From assembly GCA_905221605.1 (NCBI GenBank), contig CAJNDS010000858.1, forward strand, positions 1-58,494: a DNA stretch of 58,494 bases, given 5' to 3'. Position 1 is the first letter of the stretch, and the number at the start of each line of letters is the position of its first letter. Positions 41,591-51,886 of this stretch are shown here, one piece after another. The position numbers and the translations under genes are program-made. Below the pieces are notes generated by a model. That model searched no databases. It was not told where the DNA came from and worked only from the letters and a program-made list of their open reading frames with translations. The DNA is from Symbiodinium natans. Taxonomy: Eukaryota; Sar; Dinophyceae; Suessiales; Symbiodiniaceae.

Positions 41591-44268
41591 GGGGTTGGAC
41601 TTCCAGTCTGGAAATAGAAGTTACATGATCCCTTCATTGGGTTTAAGGTTTCGGGTTTAGGGCTTAGGGGGTCCGCTACCATGGTCCCTTGCCTTCTTTA
41701 AAGGTTTCTGAAGTATGGGCCCTTGGGTTTACAGGGTACATACGGGGTATACGGGTTCCCCAGCCCATATTCAGGGACCATGTAACTGCCCCAACGAAGA
41801 TTGGACACCAACAGGGCCCTCAACTAGCTACTCATGACCTGTAACCTCGCTGTTGAAGTTACTGGATGCCCAGTAGTACTCGAGTTTTTGCGGGTATCAG
41901 ATTGCCTCTACTTGGGCTCCCTGCGGGTTAGGGTTTCGGGTTTCTAGGGCTTATCGGATTTATAGGGCTTATAGGGTTTATAGGGTTTATAGGGTTTACA
42001 GGGTTTATAGGGTTTATAGGGTTTAGGGTTTACGAACTCCTTTCATCACACTAAGCCTTAAACCCCTGTTAGATTCTTCGGCCACTCTTACTAGGGCAAC
42101 CTATCAACTTCTAGACGTGGAGGATGCAGGGCGGTCAGGGTTTAGGGTTTAGGCGAAACCCTAAACCCTAAACATCACGGGGCTTCAGGGGTTCCATGGG
42201 TTTAGGGTTTAGGGTTTAGGGTTTAGGGTTTAGGGTTTAGGGTTTAGGGTTTAGGGTTTAGGGTTCAAGGCAGAGATTTTGGGCTGGTGGGGCTGCAGCA
42301 CTCCCAGTAAAGTACGGTTTGTTTTTTCTAGGGCTTACCTAGACCCGCCATTGTAGTTCCTGTCTCGGTACCAAACTCTTTATGCTCCTTATGTACTACC
42401 CAGAAAAGGAACCCTACACCCTAAACCTTTAAACCTTAACCCTGATAACCCTTAACCCGTAACCCTTAACTCTATCCCTTAACCCTAAAACCCTATCCCC
42501 AAACCCCGAAGCCTAAACCCTAAACCCTAGACCCTAACTCCCACGAGGGATCCGAAGCCCAGAGCCCCAAACCTCGTGCCTCGCCAGGACCCCGAAGACG
42601 CCACGCACTCCGCGCACGCCGAAGACGCCAAACAGCGCGTCCGGACCCTGGGAGGGGCCCGTGCTGCATAGGGTTTAGGGTTTAGGGGTTAGGGGCTATA
42701 GGGGTTATGGGTTTGGGGTTTAGCGGTTTAGGGGTTTAGGGGTTTAGGGGTTCACGGGGATAGGGGTTTAGGGGTGTAGGGGTGTAGGGGTTTAGGTGTT
42801 TAGGGGTTTAGGGGTTTCGGGGTTCAGGGTTTAGGGTTTATAAGTTTCGGGATTGGGTTTACCTCTTTTTTTTTTTGAAATCTGGGGCATGGGTTCCTGA
42901 TTTTGGGGCTTGCAGAACTTTGGGTTGCCATCGGGCTTAGGGGTTCAGGGTTCTCTCGGGTAACCTTCAGGCTGGGGTATGCGGTGTTATCCCTAGTATA
43001 GTCATATGCTAAGCCCCCAAAAAGTTCGCACAAGAATTCGTGTCTCTGTGTGTGTGTGTGTGTTTTTTTTTTGGGGGGGGCTCATTTCTTAGCCATGTTC
43101 CCATGATTATGGAATGAGGTACCTAAAAACCATATGGTCAGCTCTGTAAATTAGGGTCCCTTTTCAGGATAGCCTAAATAATAGGGGCCGCCTTATGATA
43201 AGGGCCCCAAAAAAGCACCACATTTTGGAGAGATCACCATATTTGCTAAGACCAGGGTTTTTGGTGTCCAATTCCACAAATAATTATTGCCGGGCTGCCA
43301 AGGGCTTTGGGGTCCCACGTCCGAAGCCCTCAACCCTAAACCCTAAACCCTAATTTTGAGTAGGCTACCTAAGAGGTCGAGAAGGTGGCTTGTGATCATC
43401 AGAACCTACAAACATCTTGGGTTCTGAAGGTTACTTCTCCGGAGTTAAACAGGGTTTATAGCTTAGGTCTGCACCAGACATCCCCCTAAACCCTAAACCC
43501 TAAATCGATGTCTTGCATCCTCGAAAGCCCGCCCTAATGCTCCTCACAACTATAGGCCCCAAAAAGCCACAAAGCGAAGCACCCACGCAAAATGTCTTCG
43601 CAACTGCACTGTGAGCCCAGCTGTTTAGGGTAGAGTAGAAGTTTGTTTTTTCCTGCGCCGGGGTAATTTGCCCAAGCAACAGCTCAACCCCTCTTTCACA
43701 CGCGCAGCGCACCACCAAAAGCAAGTTTCCTGGTCTTTAACCACACTCGGGGGCTTCTGGGCCCCCCCGAACCCAAAAACTGGATTTAGGGTTTCGGGTT
43801 TAGGGGACCCTAAACCCTAAGCCCTAAACCCCAAACCCTAAACCCTAAACCCTCAACCCTCAACCCTAAACCCTCAACCCTAAACCCTAAACCCTAAACC
43901 CTAAACCCTAGCCTCTCAGCATCCCGGAGCCCAGGTCTTTCTCCAATGGGCCATTAAGCCCAGCGGCCTCCTGGCAAGTTGGTTTATACCCCTGTGAGGG
44001 TGCATCTGAGGTAGGGTTTCGGGTTTCGGGTTTAGGGTTTAGGGTTTAGGGTTTAGGGTTTAGGGCTTAGGGCTTAGGGCTTAGGGTTTAGGGTTTAGGG
44101 CTTAGGGCTTAGGGCTTAGGGTTTAGGATTTGGGGTTTAGGGTTTAGGCGTGTTCTATTGGGGCAAAAGCGCTACCTCATGTACCTTATTAGGGGTCCTA
44201 TCTAGGTACCTGGACACTTAAGGTTTTACCAGGGCTCGTAGGACGCACATTGGTTTTGCGGGTTGCAG

Positions 44269-44347
44269 GTCTTTGTACAGGGCGACGGCTATGCCTGCTT
44301 TCACATGGAGGAGGGGCAGACCGAAATGGGTTCGAAGGACTTTTCAG
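44269..44347 (+). CDS. Candidate exon, unrecognised
   Basis: Acceptor GTTGCAG, 79 nt encoding VFVQGDGYACFHMEEGQTEM then GSKDFSG, donor GTGGGT. Good signals and composition. No telomere-like repeat touches it directly. Confidence 0.4.
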
Positions 44348-45134
44348 GTGGGTTTTCGTTCTCGCATATGGGCCCTTACAGATCCCACGATAATTTTTTA
44401 TAGTAATACCAGTAGTCTACAAAAGCAGGTTTGCGGTTCTTAAGGAAAACCCTAAACCTAAGCGCTCTACCCTAAACCCAGATCCCTAGATCCCTGAAAC
44501 CCTAGAACCCTAGAACCCTCGAACCCTCGAACCTAAATTGTGGGGTTCTTAAGGGCGGTATGTAGCCCAAGGTTCCGTAGTAATCCCCTGCCCCTAATAC
44601 TAAACCCCCCCCCCCATTTTTAGATATCATTTTTTCCCGGACCCTCCCGGCAACCAGCCCAATACGGGGGGGGGGGGGGGTTGAGGGCCTCCGCCCTTGA
44701 GTTGAGACATTAGGGTGGTTTCAGGGTTTAGGGCTGAAGGCTGAGAGGACTTGGGTTTAGGGCTCAAGGCTTAGAGGGTTTTTGGGTTTAGGGCTTAAGG
44801 GTAAACCCTAAATAAACCCCAAACCCTAAGCCCCAAACCCCATACTCCCTCCTTCTCTCCCCATTTCAACTCCAATCGCTCGTGCAAAGCATGCCTGACT
44901 GCCTGCAGGCTACTGTTTGCGATGCGATACATAAATACAGGCAGGCTGACTGGCTGGCTGCTGCTGGTTTTCAAGACTGCAAACCTACCTGGCTGTCATT
45001 GCGGTGGCAGCTGCCAGACGCGGCCAACTAGCTGCAAGCCTGCTCTCTCCCTGCACTGGATGCAGCCATGCACGTGCTGTCTGTGAATTTCAGATTAGGG
45101 GAGGGGGGGGGGGGGCCACGTCTTTCTCGACAGC

Positions 45135-45683
45135 ATGAGCATCTTTCCGACCTCGCTGGAGGCGCTGATGGAGGACCTCCGCGGCACCCATCCCACGGAG
45201 CCGTGGCTGGCTTTCCCACTCCGCGAAGAGGCACCCCTGGCTGCCCTGGCTGCAGCTTCGGACTTGGGACCTCCTGATGACGAAGACCCCGATGCCCTTG
45301 GACAACTTCACAGGGCCAGAGTGCTGGTCGAGGGAGGCCGTCTGGCCGCAGCAGGACTACGACAGCCGCATGAAGGGCAAGTGTTCCCCTCCCTTAAGAA
45401 CCCTATACCTAAAACCATGCAAACCCGGAAGCTTTCTGTCAAGCCTTCCCCTCCCCTGTTCACTTGCAGCTCCCATGCAGTCGAAGAGAAGCCCTGAACC
45501 CTAAGCCGTACACTAGACCCTAAACCCCAAAACTCCAAACCCTAAACCCTAAGCCCTAAGCCCTACACCCTAAACCCTAAACCCTAACCCTGAACCCTGA
45601 ACCCTCCTTTGTTAGTCACAGATTACTGGGCCTGAGCCCGAGGCCCTTGCTTTCGCCGCTGCACGTGCCGAGGTGATGGCCTG
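45135..45683 (+). CDS. Candidate gene Y, first and last exon, unrecognised
   Basis: ATG at 45135 opens MSIFPTSLEALMEDLRGTHP then TEPWLAFPLREEAPLAALAA, open for about 80 codons. Another frame of the same DNA (about 45280-45375) reads DNFTGPECWSREAVWPQQDY, also protein-like, so a frame change or small intron is possible. After CCCTAAA tracts, an exon at about 45619-45683 encodes ITGPEPEALAFAAARAEVMA and stops. Donor GC near 45377 is likely. The join is not resolved and the family is unknown. Confidence 0.35.
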
Positions 45684-46394
45684 AACTGATGTCTTGGCGG
45701 TTGAGGTTTAGGGTTTAGGGTTTAGGGTTTAGGGTTTAGGGTTTAGGGTTTAGGGTTTAGGGTTTGGGGTTTAGGGTTTAGGGTTTAGGGTTTAGGGTTT
45801 AGGGTTTAGGGTCGGTTTAGGGTTTAGGGTTTAGGGTTTAGGGTTTAGGGTTTAGGGTTCAGGGTTTAGGGTTTAAGGTTTGGGTTTGAGAGATCTGTCG
45901 CAGCTCCGGCCCCTCAACTACTGAACCCCGGGCCCATTTATTTAGGGTTGAGGTTTGAGGGTTGAGGGTTGAAGGTTGAGGGTTGAGGGTTTAGGGTTTA
46001 AGGTTTGCTTTGTATGTCAAGCCCTCGATTTCTCCAAAAGGCCTATTTTTTTTCTATTCTGGGGGCTCCCTCTGTAGGGAGTCCTATATGCTCCCTCTCG
46101 ACTAAGCTCATACCACTCCCCGGTGCTTTTGGCTTCCTACCCGAAGACTCCACTGATGATCCATGACGTCTGTGAATTGTACTGAGTTGAGTTTCGGGTT
46201 TTGGGGCTGAGGGTTTAGGGTTTAGGGTTTAGGGTTTAGGGTTTAGGGTTTAGGGTTTAGGGTTTCCTCTAAGCCTTCAAGCCCAGACCACGCAAAGCCT
46301 AGGGGTCTAGGGTTTCCTCTAAGCGTTCAAGCCCAGAACACGCGAACCCTAAACCCTAAACCCTAAAATCAAGCCCAGCCGGGAAGTCCGCGCC

Positions 46395-48176
46395 ATGCTT
46401 CGGGTGTGGAGCGTTTCTGGGAGAGAGCTGGCCGCTGTCAACGCAGAGGATCTGAGCGACCAGGCTGTTCAGCAGTATACTTTATGTATTCTTTTGGGGT
46501 TTAGGGTTATTAGGGTTTAGGGTTCAGGGTTTAGGGTTCCCTAAAGCAAGGTAGGTAAGTAGCCCAAAACCAGTATAGACTTTTTCTTCCCTGGGGTCAC
46601 TGAAAGCCCTGTAGGTGACGTGGTGGGCTTGAAGCGCCACTTGCGAAGGCAGCTTGGCCTCCCGGTCTCTTTGTCATAGTTGGGCAACATTTTACATTTT
46701 TAAGGGTACTTAAACGCAATAAGGAATATAAGTTTTAAATTTTCTAAGGGTACTTAAACCCAATAAGGAATATAAACTTTAAATTTTGTTAAGGGTACTT
46801 AAACCCAATAAGGAATATAGATTTTTAAATTTTCAAGGGTACTTAAACCCAATAAAGGAATATTAATCTTAATACTCTCCCAACCATGAGCTAGGTCTGC
46901 CTGCAGCAGCTCCTGGAGTCCGGGAGGTGCCTGGAGGACGGCGCCTTGGTAGCCAAGTGGTGCCCTTTATGCCCTTTGCCCTTTTTATTCTTGGTCCTGG
47001 GTTCCCTTTTTTTGGGTTTAGGGTTTAGGGTTTAGGGTTTAGGGTTTAGGGTTTAGGAACCCCGAAAAGGGTGCGCCCTTATTTATAGTACCGCTACTGG
47101 GATACTAAGGTGCTTGTCTGGATGGACTGTTTGACCTGCAGCTGGTGATGTTGTCCGGCCTCCGGCCGGAGCAGATGTCTGAAGCTGGAGACGAGCTTTT
47201 GGAGTATGCTGCCCATACAGGCCACGTTGAGGTGGCACGCACTTTGCTGGAAGCCGGTGCCAACAAGAACTTCCAGAGCAGGTTTGACACAACCCCACTC
47301 ATGCGCGCAGCAATCCGCAGCCACGATGAGATTGTACGTTTGCTGCTGGACGCCGGTGCCAACAAGAACTTGCAGGACGGTCACGGTTTTTCCGCTCTCA
47401 TGTACGCATCTTCCGAGAGCCGTGTCGCGATTGTACGCCTGCTGCTTACAGCCGGTGCTGACACCAGCTTGCAGAGCCTGCTCGGTACGACCGCTCTCAT
47501 GCGCGCATCTGTCAGCGGCCACGTTGAGACTGTTCGTTTGCTGCTTGAGGCTTGGGCCGACGCGAACCTTCTTGACTTGGACGGCATGAGCGCTCTCATG
47601 CACGCATCTCTCCACAACCACGTTGAGGTCGCGGCTTTGCTGCTGAAAGGCGGTGCTTCCATGAACTTGATCGATGGGACCGGCAATATAACTGCTCTCA
47701 TTGGCGCATCTTTCCGCGGTCACATTGAGATGGCACGGTTGCTGCTGGACGCTGGTGCCAACAAGAACTTGCAGGACGAGCGCGGCATGACGGCTCTCAT
47801 GCACGTGTCTGAAGAGGGCCACGTTGAGATTGCGCGGTTGCTCCTAGAACGTGGCGCCAACAAGAACGTGCAGGACGATCACGGCATGACCGCTCTCATG
47901 CACGCATCTGAGCAAGGTCACGATGAGATTGTACAGTCGCTGCTGAACGGTGGTGCCAAGAAGAACTTGCAAAACAAGGACGGCGTGACCGCTCTCATGC
48001 ACGCATCTTTAAACGGCCACGTGGAGATTGTGCGTTCGCTACTGGATGCTGGTGCCAACAAGAACTTGCAGGACGGGGACGGCATGACTGCCCTCATGCA
48101 CGCATCTTCGATGCACCACTCTCAGGTTGTGGCTGCGCTCACTGCGGCGAAGAGCCTGCCGTGCAAGGTGAGTTGA
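46395..48176 (+). CDS. Ubiquitin-like/ankyrin gene D, intact, nine ankyrin repeats
   Basis: Exons 46395-46455, 46615-46664, 46895-46940 and 47110-48176 give 407 residues in frame, TGA 48174-48176. Residues 1-75 are ubiquitin-like (MLRVWSVSGRELAAV, LKRHLRRQLGLPVCLQQLLE, DLQLVMLS). About 85-400 hold nine 33-residue ankyrin repeats and a partial tenth, with units such as ALMHASLNGHVEIVRSLLDA and GANKNLQDGDGMT. All three introns are introners (GC-AG, GT-AG, GC-AG). Paralog of E with one extra repeat. The true N terminus may lie on an upstream exon, since REVRA continues in frame before the ATG. No catalytic domain; likely binding protein. Confidence 0.88.
46460..46614 (+). mobile_element. Introner IE-4 forming intron 1 of gene D
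   Basis: Starts CCAGGCTGTTCAGCAGTATA, ends TCACTGAAAGCCCTGTAG. TSD GCGA/GTGA, intron 46456-46614, GC-AG. TTTAGGG units (46498-46535) lie in the core. Gene E has no intron at this place, so the insertion postdates the D/E split. Confidence 0.85.
46669..46894 (+). mobile_element. Introner IE-2 forming intron 2 of gene D
   Basis: Ends CTTTGTCATAGTTGGG and CCCAACCATGAGCTAG, perfect TSD GTCT (46665-46668 and 46895-46898), GT-AG. The core has four tandem units of AAGGGTACTTAAACCCAATA, while the copy at 22037 has one, so units multiply within the element. Removal gives LPVCLQQLLE. Confidence 0.95.
46945..47109 (+). mobile_element. Introner IE-1 forming intron 3 of gene D, with telomere tract
   Basis: Ends CTTGGTAGCCAAGTGG and CGCTACTGGGATACTAAG. 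TSD GCGC/GTGC, intron 46941-47109, GC-AG. A TTTAGGG tract (about 47016-47057) sits between TTCCCTTTTTTTGGG and GAACCCCGAAAAGGG, which are the hinge of the hairpin in gene E's copy. Same position as intron 2 of gene E. Confidence 0.88.
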
Positions 48177-49814
48177 GAATCATCACGTAGGGATCTTCCG
48201 AGGGCCGCATTGAGATTGTACTTTCGACAAGAAATGGCAGGGTGGGGGGCGGCAAGACTGCTTTCATGCGCACGTTTCTCAGGTGCTCTCGGCTGCTCTC
48301 GTTGAGAATTTGTATTCTTCTTGTATGCTGATTGCGTTCCTCAAGAATCTGGATGTACTTCATGTTATTATGCCTGGAAGGATCCCCCTCCCCTTCCAGA
48401 TTCGTTTAGTTCTGGAATTCCGTCTCATCGAGTGGATCAGCAATAGCTTTCTTACCTATCGTTACATTCCAAGTGAAGCGAATGCATGCAATCAACGTAG
48501 CGCAGACATAAAGTTGCCAAAAAAGACCGCACTTAGCGCAATGATGCACGATGATCATATTCTAAGGGCAGCTCTTTCGTGAGTCACATGTTTGATTATG
48601 CCAAGGTCTTGGCGCCAAACAGTGTAAGACTCGCAAGACAATCCAGCCCCGAAGCCCTAAACCCCAAACCTCAAACCCTAAACCCTGAATCCCTAAACCC
48701 TAAACCCCTAAACCCTAAACCCTAAACCCTAAACTCCGCGAACACCACTCGCAGATGACCCCCACATGCACTCCTAGACCACTCGAATGGCACTCCAAGA
48801 CCAGTTCAAGAGCACTCGACTTTAAGGACCAAGGGTTTAGGGTTTAGGGTTTAGGGTTTAGGGTTTAGGGTTCAGGGCTCATAAACCTTCATCGGGATGA
48901 TAGTAGTGCAGGGTTTAAAACAATAAACCCGAAATCCCTAAGCCCGAAACCCCAAACACATAAAAACCCAGAGCCCTTTTCAGGCTCTTCGTTTACGGTT
49001 TAGGGTTTGGGGTTTCGTGTTTGGGGTTTAAGGGTTTGGGGTTTAGCGTTTGCTTTGTGTTGCAGGGAGTCGCAATCAAATTCCTCGGCCCCCATAACGC
49101 AAACAGGGACTCCTTGTTTGTTCCTAGCTCGAGAAGACAGCTGAATCCCTAGACCTGTGAAATTCTGATCTCTAAACCCCAAACCTTCAAGCCCACACCC
49201 TAAACCCTAAACCCTCAACCCCAGACCCTAAACCCTGAAAGCCTGTGCCCAGGGCCCCTTTCATGGCAGGAGGTTTGCGTTTTTTGTATTCCAGAAGCCT
49301 TGGCGAGGGAACAGTAGTGGGTTTCGGGTGAAATATATATATATATATATATACATACACACACATGCATATACGGGAAGACGTGGACCTGGGTACGTCT
49401 ATTACTACAAAATGCACACACGCACACACACACACACACACACTCTCTCTCTCTCTCTCTTTCTACATCTGTAACGGTCCCTGTTCAGGAGTCCTAAAAA
49501 CTCCCTATTCCGAGCAGCCCATGCAAACCCCACATATTGTTGGCTTCCAACCTGAAGACTCCACTGCAGTTCCTTTTCGTGGTCGTTCCACTATCAGCGT
49601 GCTGACAATCTACTCCCTACAAGCCCTACACGCCCTGACCAAGCAAATCGCTAGTACCCATCAAATCCGGGACCCTAAACCCGAAACCCGAAACCCGAAA
49701 CCCTAAACCCTAAACCCTAAACCCTAACCCCTAACCCCTAAACCCTAAACCGTAAGCCCTAACCGTAACCCTAAACCTTAAACCGTAAACCCGCCCATCC
49801 GGGAAGTCCGCGTC
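48177..49814. repeat. Ankyrin-like flank of gene D, AT-rich unique part, telomere tracts
   Basis: 48177-48270 is an out-of-frame ankyrin-like flank shared with gene E (ATCACGTAGGGATCTTCCGA). 48280-48640 is unique and AT-rich; a 99-residue frame there is not recognised. C-strand tracts 48655-48735 and 49680-49790, G-strand 48833-48872. Microsatellites: AT/AC at 49332-49370 and CA/CT at 49413-49462. Confidence 0.65.
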
Positions 49815-51253
49815 ATGCTTCGGGTGTGGAGCGTGTCTGGGCGAAGGCTGACTGCCATCCCTGGAGAGGATGTCACAGGCCACCTCAGTGACGTGAGGGA
49901 CTTGAAGCGAGGTAAGCCCTTGGGACATTTTGTATTTTCCCTTATTGGGTCTAAGAGGATCATATGTGAGGAATATTTTTTCTAGGCCCTTTGGGGCATG
50001 TTGTATTTTCCCTTATTTTGGGTTTAAGAGGGTCAAATGTGAGGAGTGGTTTTCAGGGGATTAAGGGGGCAACCTAGGAAAAGCCAGTTGCGAAGCCAGC
50101 ATGGCTTCCCGGTATGTCTTCAGCAGCTCCTGCATGTTGGGAGCTGCTTGGAGGATAGTGCCTTGGTAACCCAGTGGTACCTCTTTGGCCATTTTGTTTT
50201 TTGGTTCTTGGTTCCCTTGTGAAGCAAGGAACCCCAAAAGGGTGCGCCCTTATTATAAGATGAATAGAAGGACACTCAGGTGCTCCTCTGGATGGGCTGG
50301 TTGACCTGCAGCTGGTGTTGCTGTCCGTCCTCAGGCCGGAGCGGAGACGCGAGGCGGGAGACGAGCTTTTGCAGTATGCTGCCGAGACAGGACATGTGGA
50401 AGTGGCCCGCGCTTTGCTGGAAGCGGGTGCCAACAAGAACATCAGGGACAGGGTACGCACGACCGCGCTCATGCGCGCATCTATCCGTGGCCACGGTGAG
50501 ATTGTACGTTTGCTGCTGGATGCTGGTGCCAACAAGAACTTGCAGGACTTTAATGGATTTACCGCTCTCATGTACGCATCTTCCGAGAGCCATGTCGCGA
50601 TTGTACGCCTGCTGCTGGATGCCCGTGCCGACCCAAGCTTGAAGAGCGTACTCGGCTTGACCGCTCTCATGCGCGCATCTGTCAGCGGCCACGTTGAGAG
50701 TGTTCGTTTGCTGCTTGAAGCTGGTGCCGACACGAACCTGAGCCTGCTTGACAAAGACGGCATGAGCGCTCTCACGCATGCATCTGTCCACAGCCGCGTT
50801 GAGGCTGCGCGTTTGCTGCTGGAAGGAGGTGCTGACACAGACCTTCTCGGCGGGGCTGGCAGAATGACTGCTCTCATTGGCGCGTCTCTTCGCGGCCATG
50901 TTGAGATTGTACGCTTGCTGCTGGATGCTGGTGCCAACAAGAACATGCAGGACGATCACGGCATGACCGCTCTCATGCACGCATCTGTGCAAGGCCACGA
51001 TGAGATTGTACGGTCGCTGCTGAACGGTGGTGCCAAACAGAGCTTGCAGGACAAGGAAGGCGTGACTGCTCTCATGCACGCATCTCTGCACGGCCACGTG
51101 GAGATTGTACGTTCGCTACTGGATGCTGGTGCCAACAAGAACTTGCAGGACGGGGACGGCATGACTGCTCTCATGCACGCATCTTCGATGCACCACTCTC
51201 AGGTTGGGGCTGCGCTCACTGCTGCGAAGAGCCTGCCATGTAAGGTGAGTTGA
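49815..51253 (+). CDS. Ubiquitin-like/ankyrin gene E, intact, eight ankyrin repeats
   Basis: Exons 49815-49903, 50078-50157 and 50280-51253 give 380 residues in frame, TGA 51251-51253. The ubiquitin-like part reads MLRVWSVSGRRLTAI, SDVRDLKSQLRSQHGFPVCL, LDGLVDLQLVLLS. Eight ankyrin repeats plus a partial ninth follow (ALMRASIRGHGEIVRLLLDA, GANKNMQDDHGMT, ALMHASSMHHSQ). Introns are GA-AG and GT-AG introners. It lies 3.4 kb after D in the same direction and shares the flank after the stop: a tandem duplicate. It lacks one ankyrin unit present in D. Function: likely protein binding; partner unknown. Confidence 0.88.
49908..50077 (+). mobile_element. Introner IE-5 forming intron 1 of gene E
   Basis: Starts CGAGGTAAGCCCTTGGG, ends GGGGGCAACCTAG. 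TSD GAAG/GAAA, intron 49904-50077, GA-AG. The core has two units of TTTTCCCTTATT with TAAGAGG. A strong-looking GT donor (GAG/GTAAGC) at 49911 would break the frame; the GA donor restores DLKSQLRSQHGFPV, matching gene D. Confidence 0.85.
50162..50279 (+). mobile_element. Introner IE-1 forming intron 2 of gene E
   Basis: Starts CTTGGTAACCCAGTGGTACC, ends GAAGGACACTCAG. Perfect TSD GTGC (50158-50161 and 50280-50283), GT-AG. Removal gives EDSAPLDGLVDLQL. No telomere tract is present, in contrast to the orthologous copy in gene D. Confidence 0.92.
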
Positions 51254-51781
51254 CAATCATCACGTAGGGATCTTCCGAGGGCCGCGTTGACATCGCACGT
51301 TCGCTGCCGGACGCTGGTGCCAACAAGCAATTGCAGGGCAGCGCGCCGCCCCATTTTTGAGAGTTGGTAGTCCTCTTGCCCATGCGTTCCAACTTTTTTT
51401 GTTATGCAAGGAAGGTTTCCCCACCCTAGATTCTCACAGTCTCCCATTCATTCCTGGAAATCGTTAGCAGGAGTAACGGCGCTATCTGTCATTTTGCTGG
51501 TCAGTTAGACTACATGTGATGTGGGTGAAACGAATGTGGCACGTGATTCTTATTGACACTATCATATACTCATGATATTCTCGTATTCTAAGCAAAGATG
51601 AAAGTTGCTCACAGCCCCAAACCCTAAGCCCTCAACCCTAAACCCTAAACCCTAAACCCGTATACACTATGGACTTCCGAGGGCTTTCGTTCGCAGTTCT
51701 TTTTTGTCCATCGCATGCTTCTATTCGGCCAGCATAAAGACATACACAGAGATCAGTCCTCATGTATCTATGCAGTATATA

Positions 51782-51886
51782 TTTGGGTGGCTGTCAAAAT
51801 TATGATCCCTTTTGGGGTACCCTAAATATTAGGTGCCGTATTATAATAGGGACCAACTGGGACCATAATTTTGACAACCACCCATT
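51782..51886. mobile_element. MITE-like hairpin, family M2, copy 2
   Basis: Arms TTTGGGTGGCTGTCAAAATT and TTTTGACAACCACCCATTT, core GGGGTACCCTAAATATTAGG as in copy 1 at 23599. Confidence 0.85.

Larger units (their letters stand above)
41591..46394. repeat. Telomere-like tracts, dispersed repeats and weak exon candidates
   Basis: An M5 copy lies at about 41680-41800. G-strand tracts: 41935-42035 (with TTTATAGGG units), 42195-42265, 42665-42840 (TTTAGGGG variant), 44025-44150, 45700-45880 (long, nearly pure) and 46205-46265. C-strand tracts: 43800-43912 and 45490-45605. GT microsatellite at 43045-43062. Better exon candidates at 44269 and 45135 are listed separately. Confidence 0.6.

Noticed and set aside
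47145-48176. Ankyrin-only genes starting at 47145 and 50315
   Set aside because: These are the last exons of D and E; upstream exons join in frame and add the ubiquitin-like module.
49911-50077. Canonical GT donor GAG/GTAAGC in gene E intron 1
   Set aside because: Splicing there shifts the frame; GA at 49904 restores the peptide shared with gene D and obeys the TSD rule.
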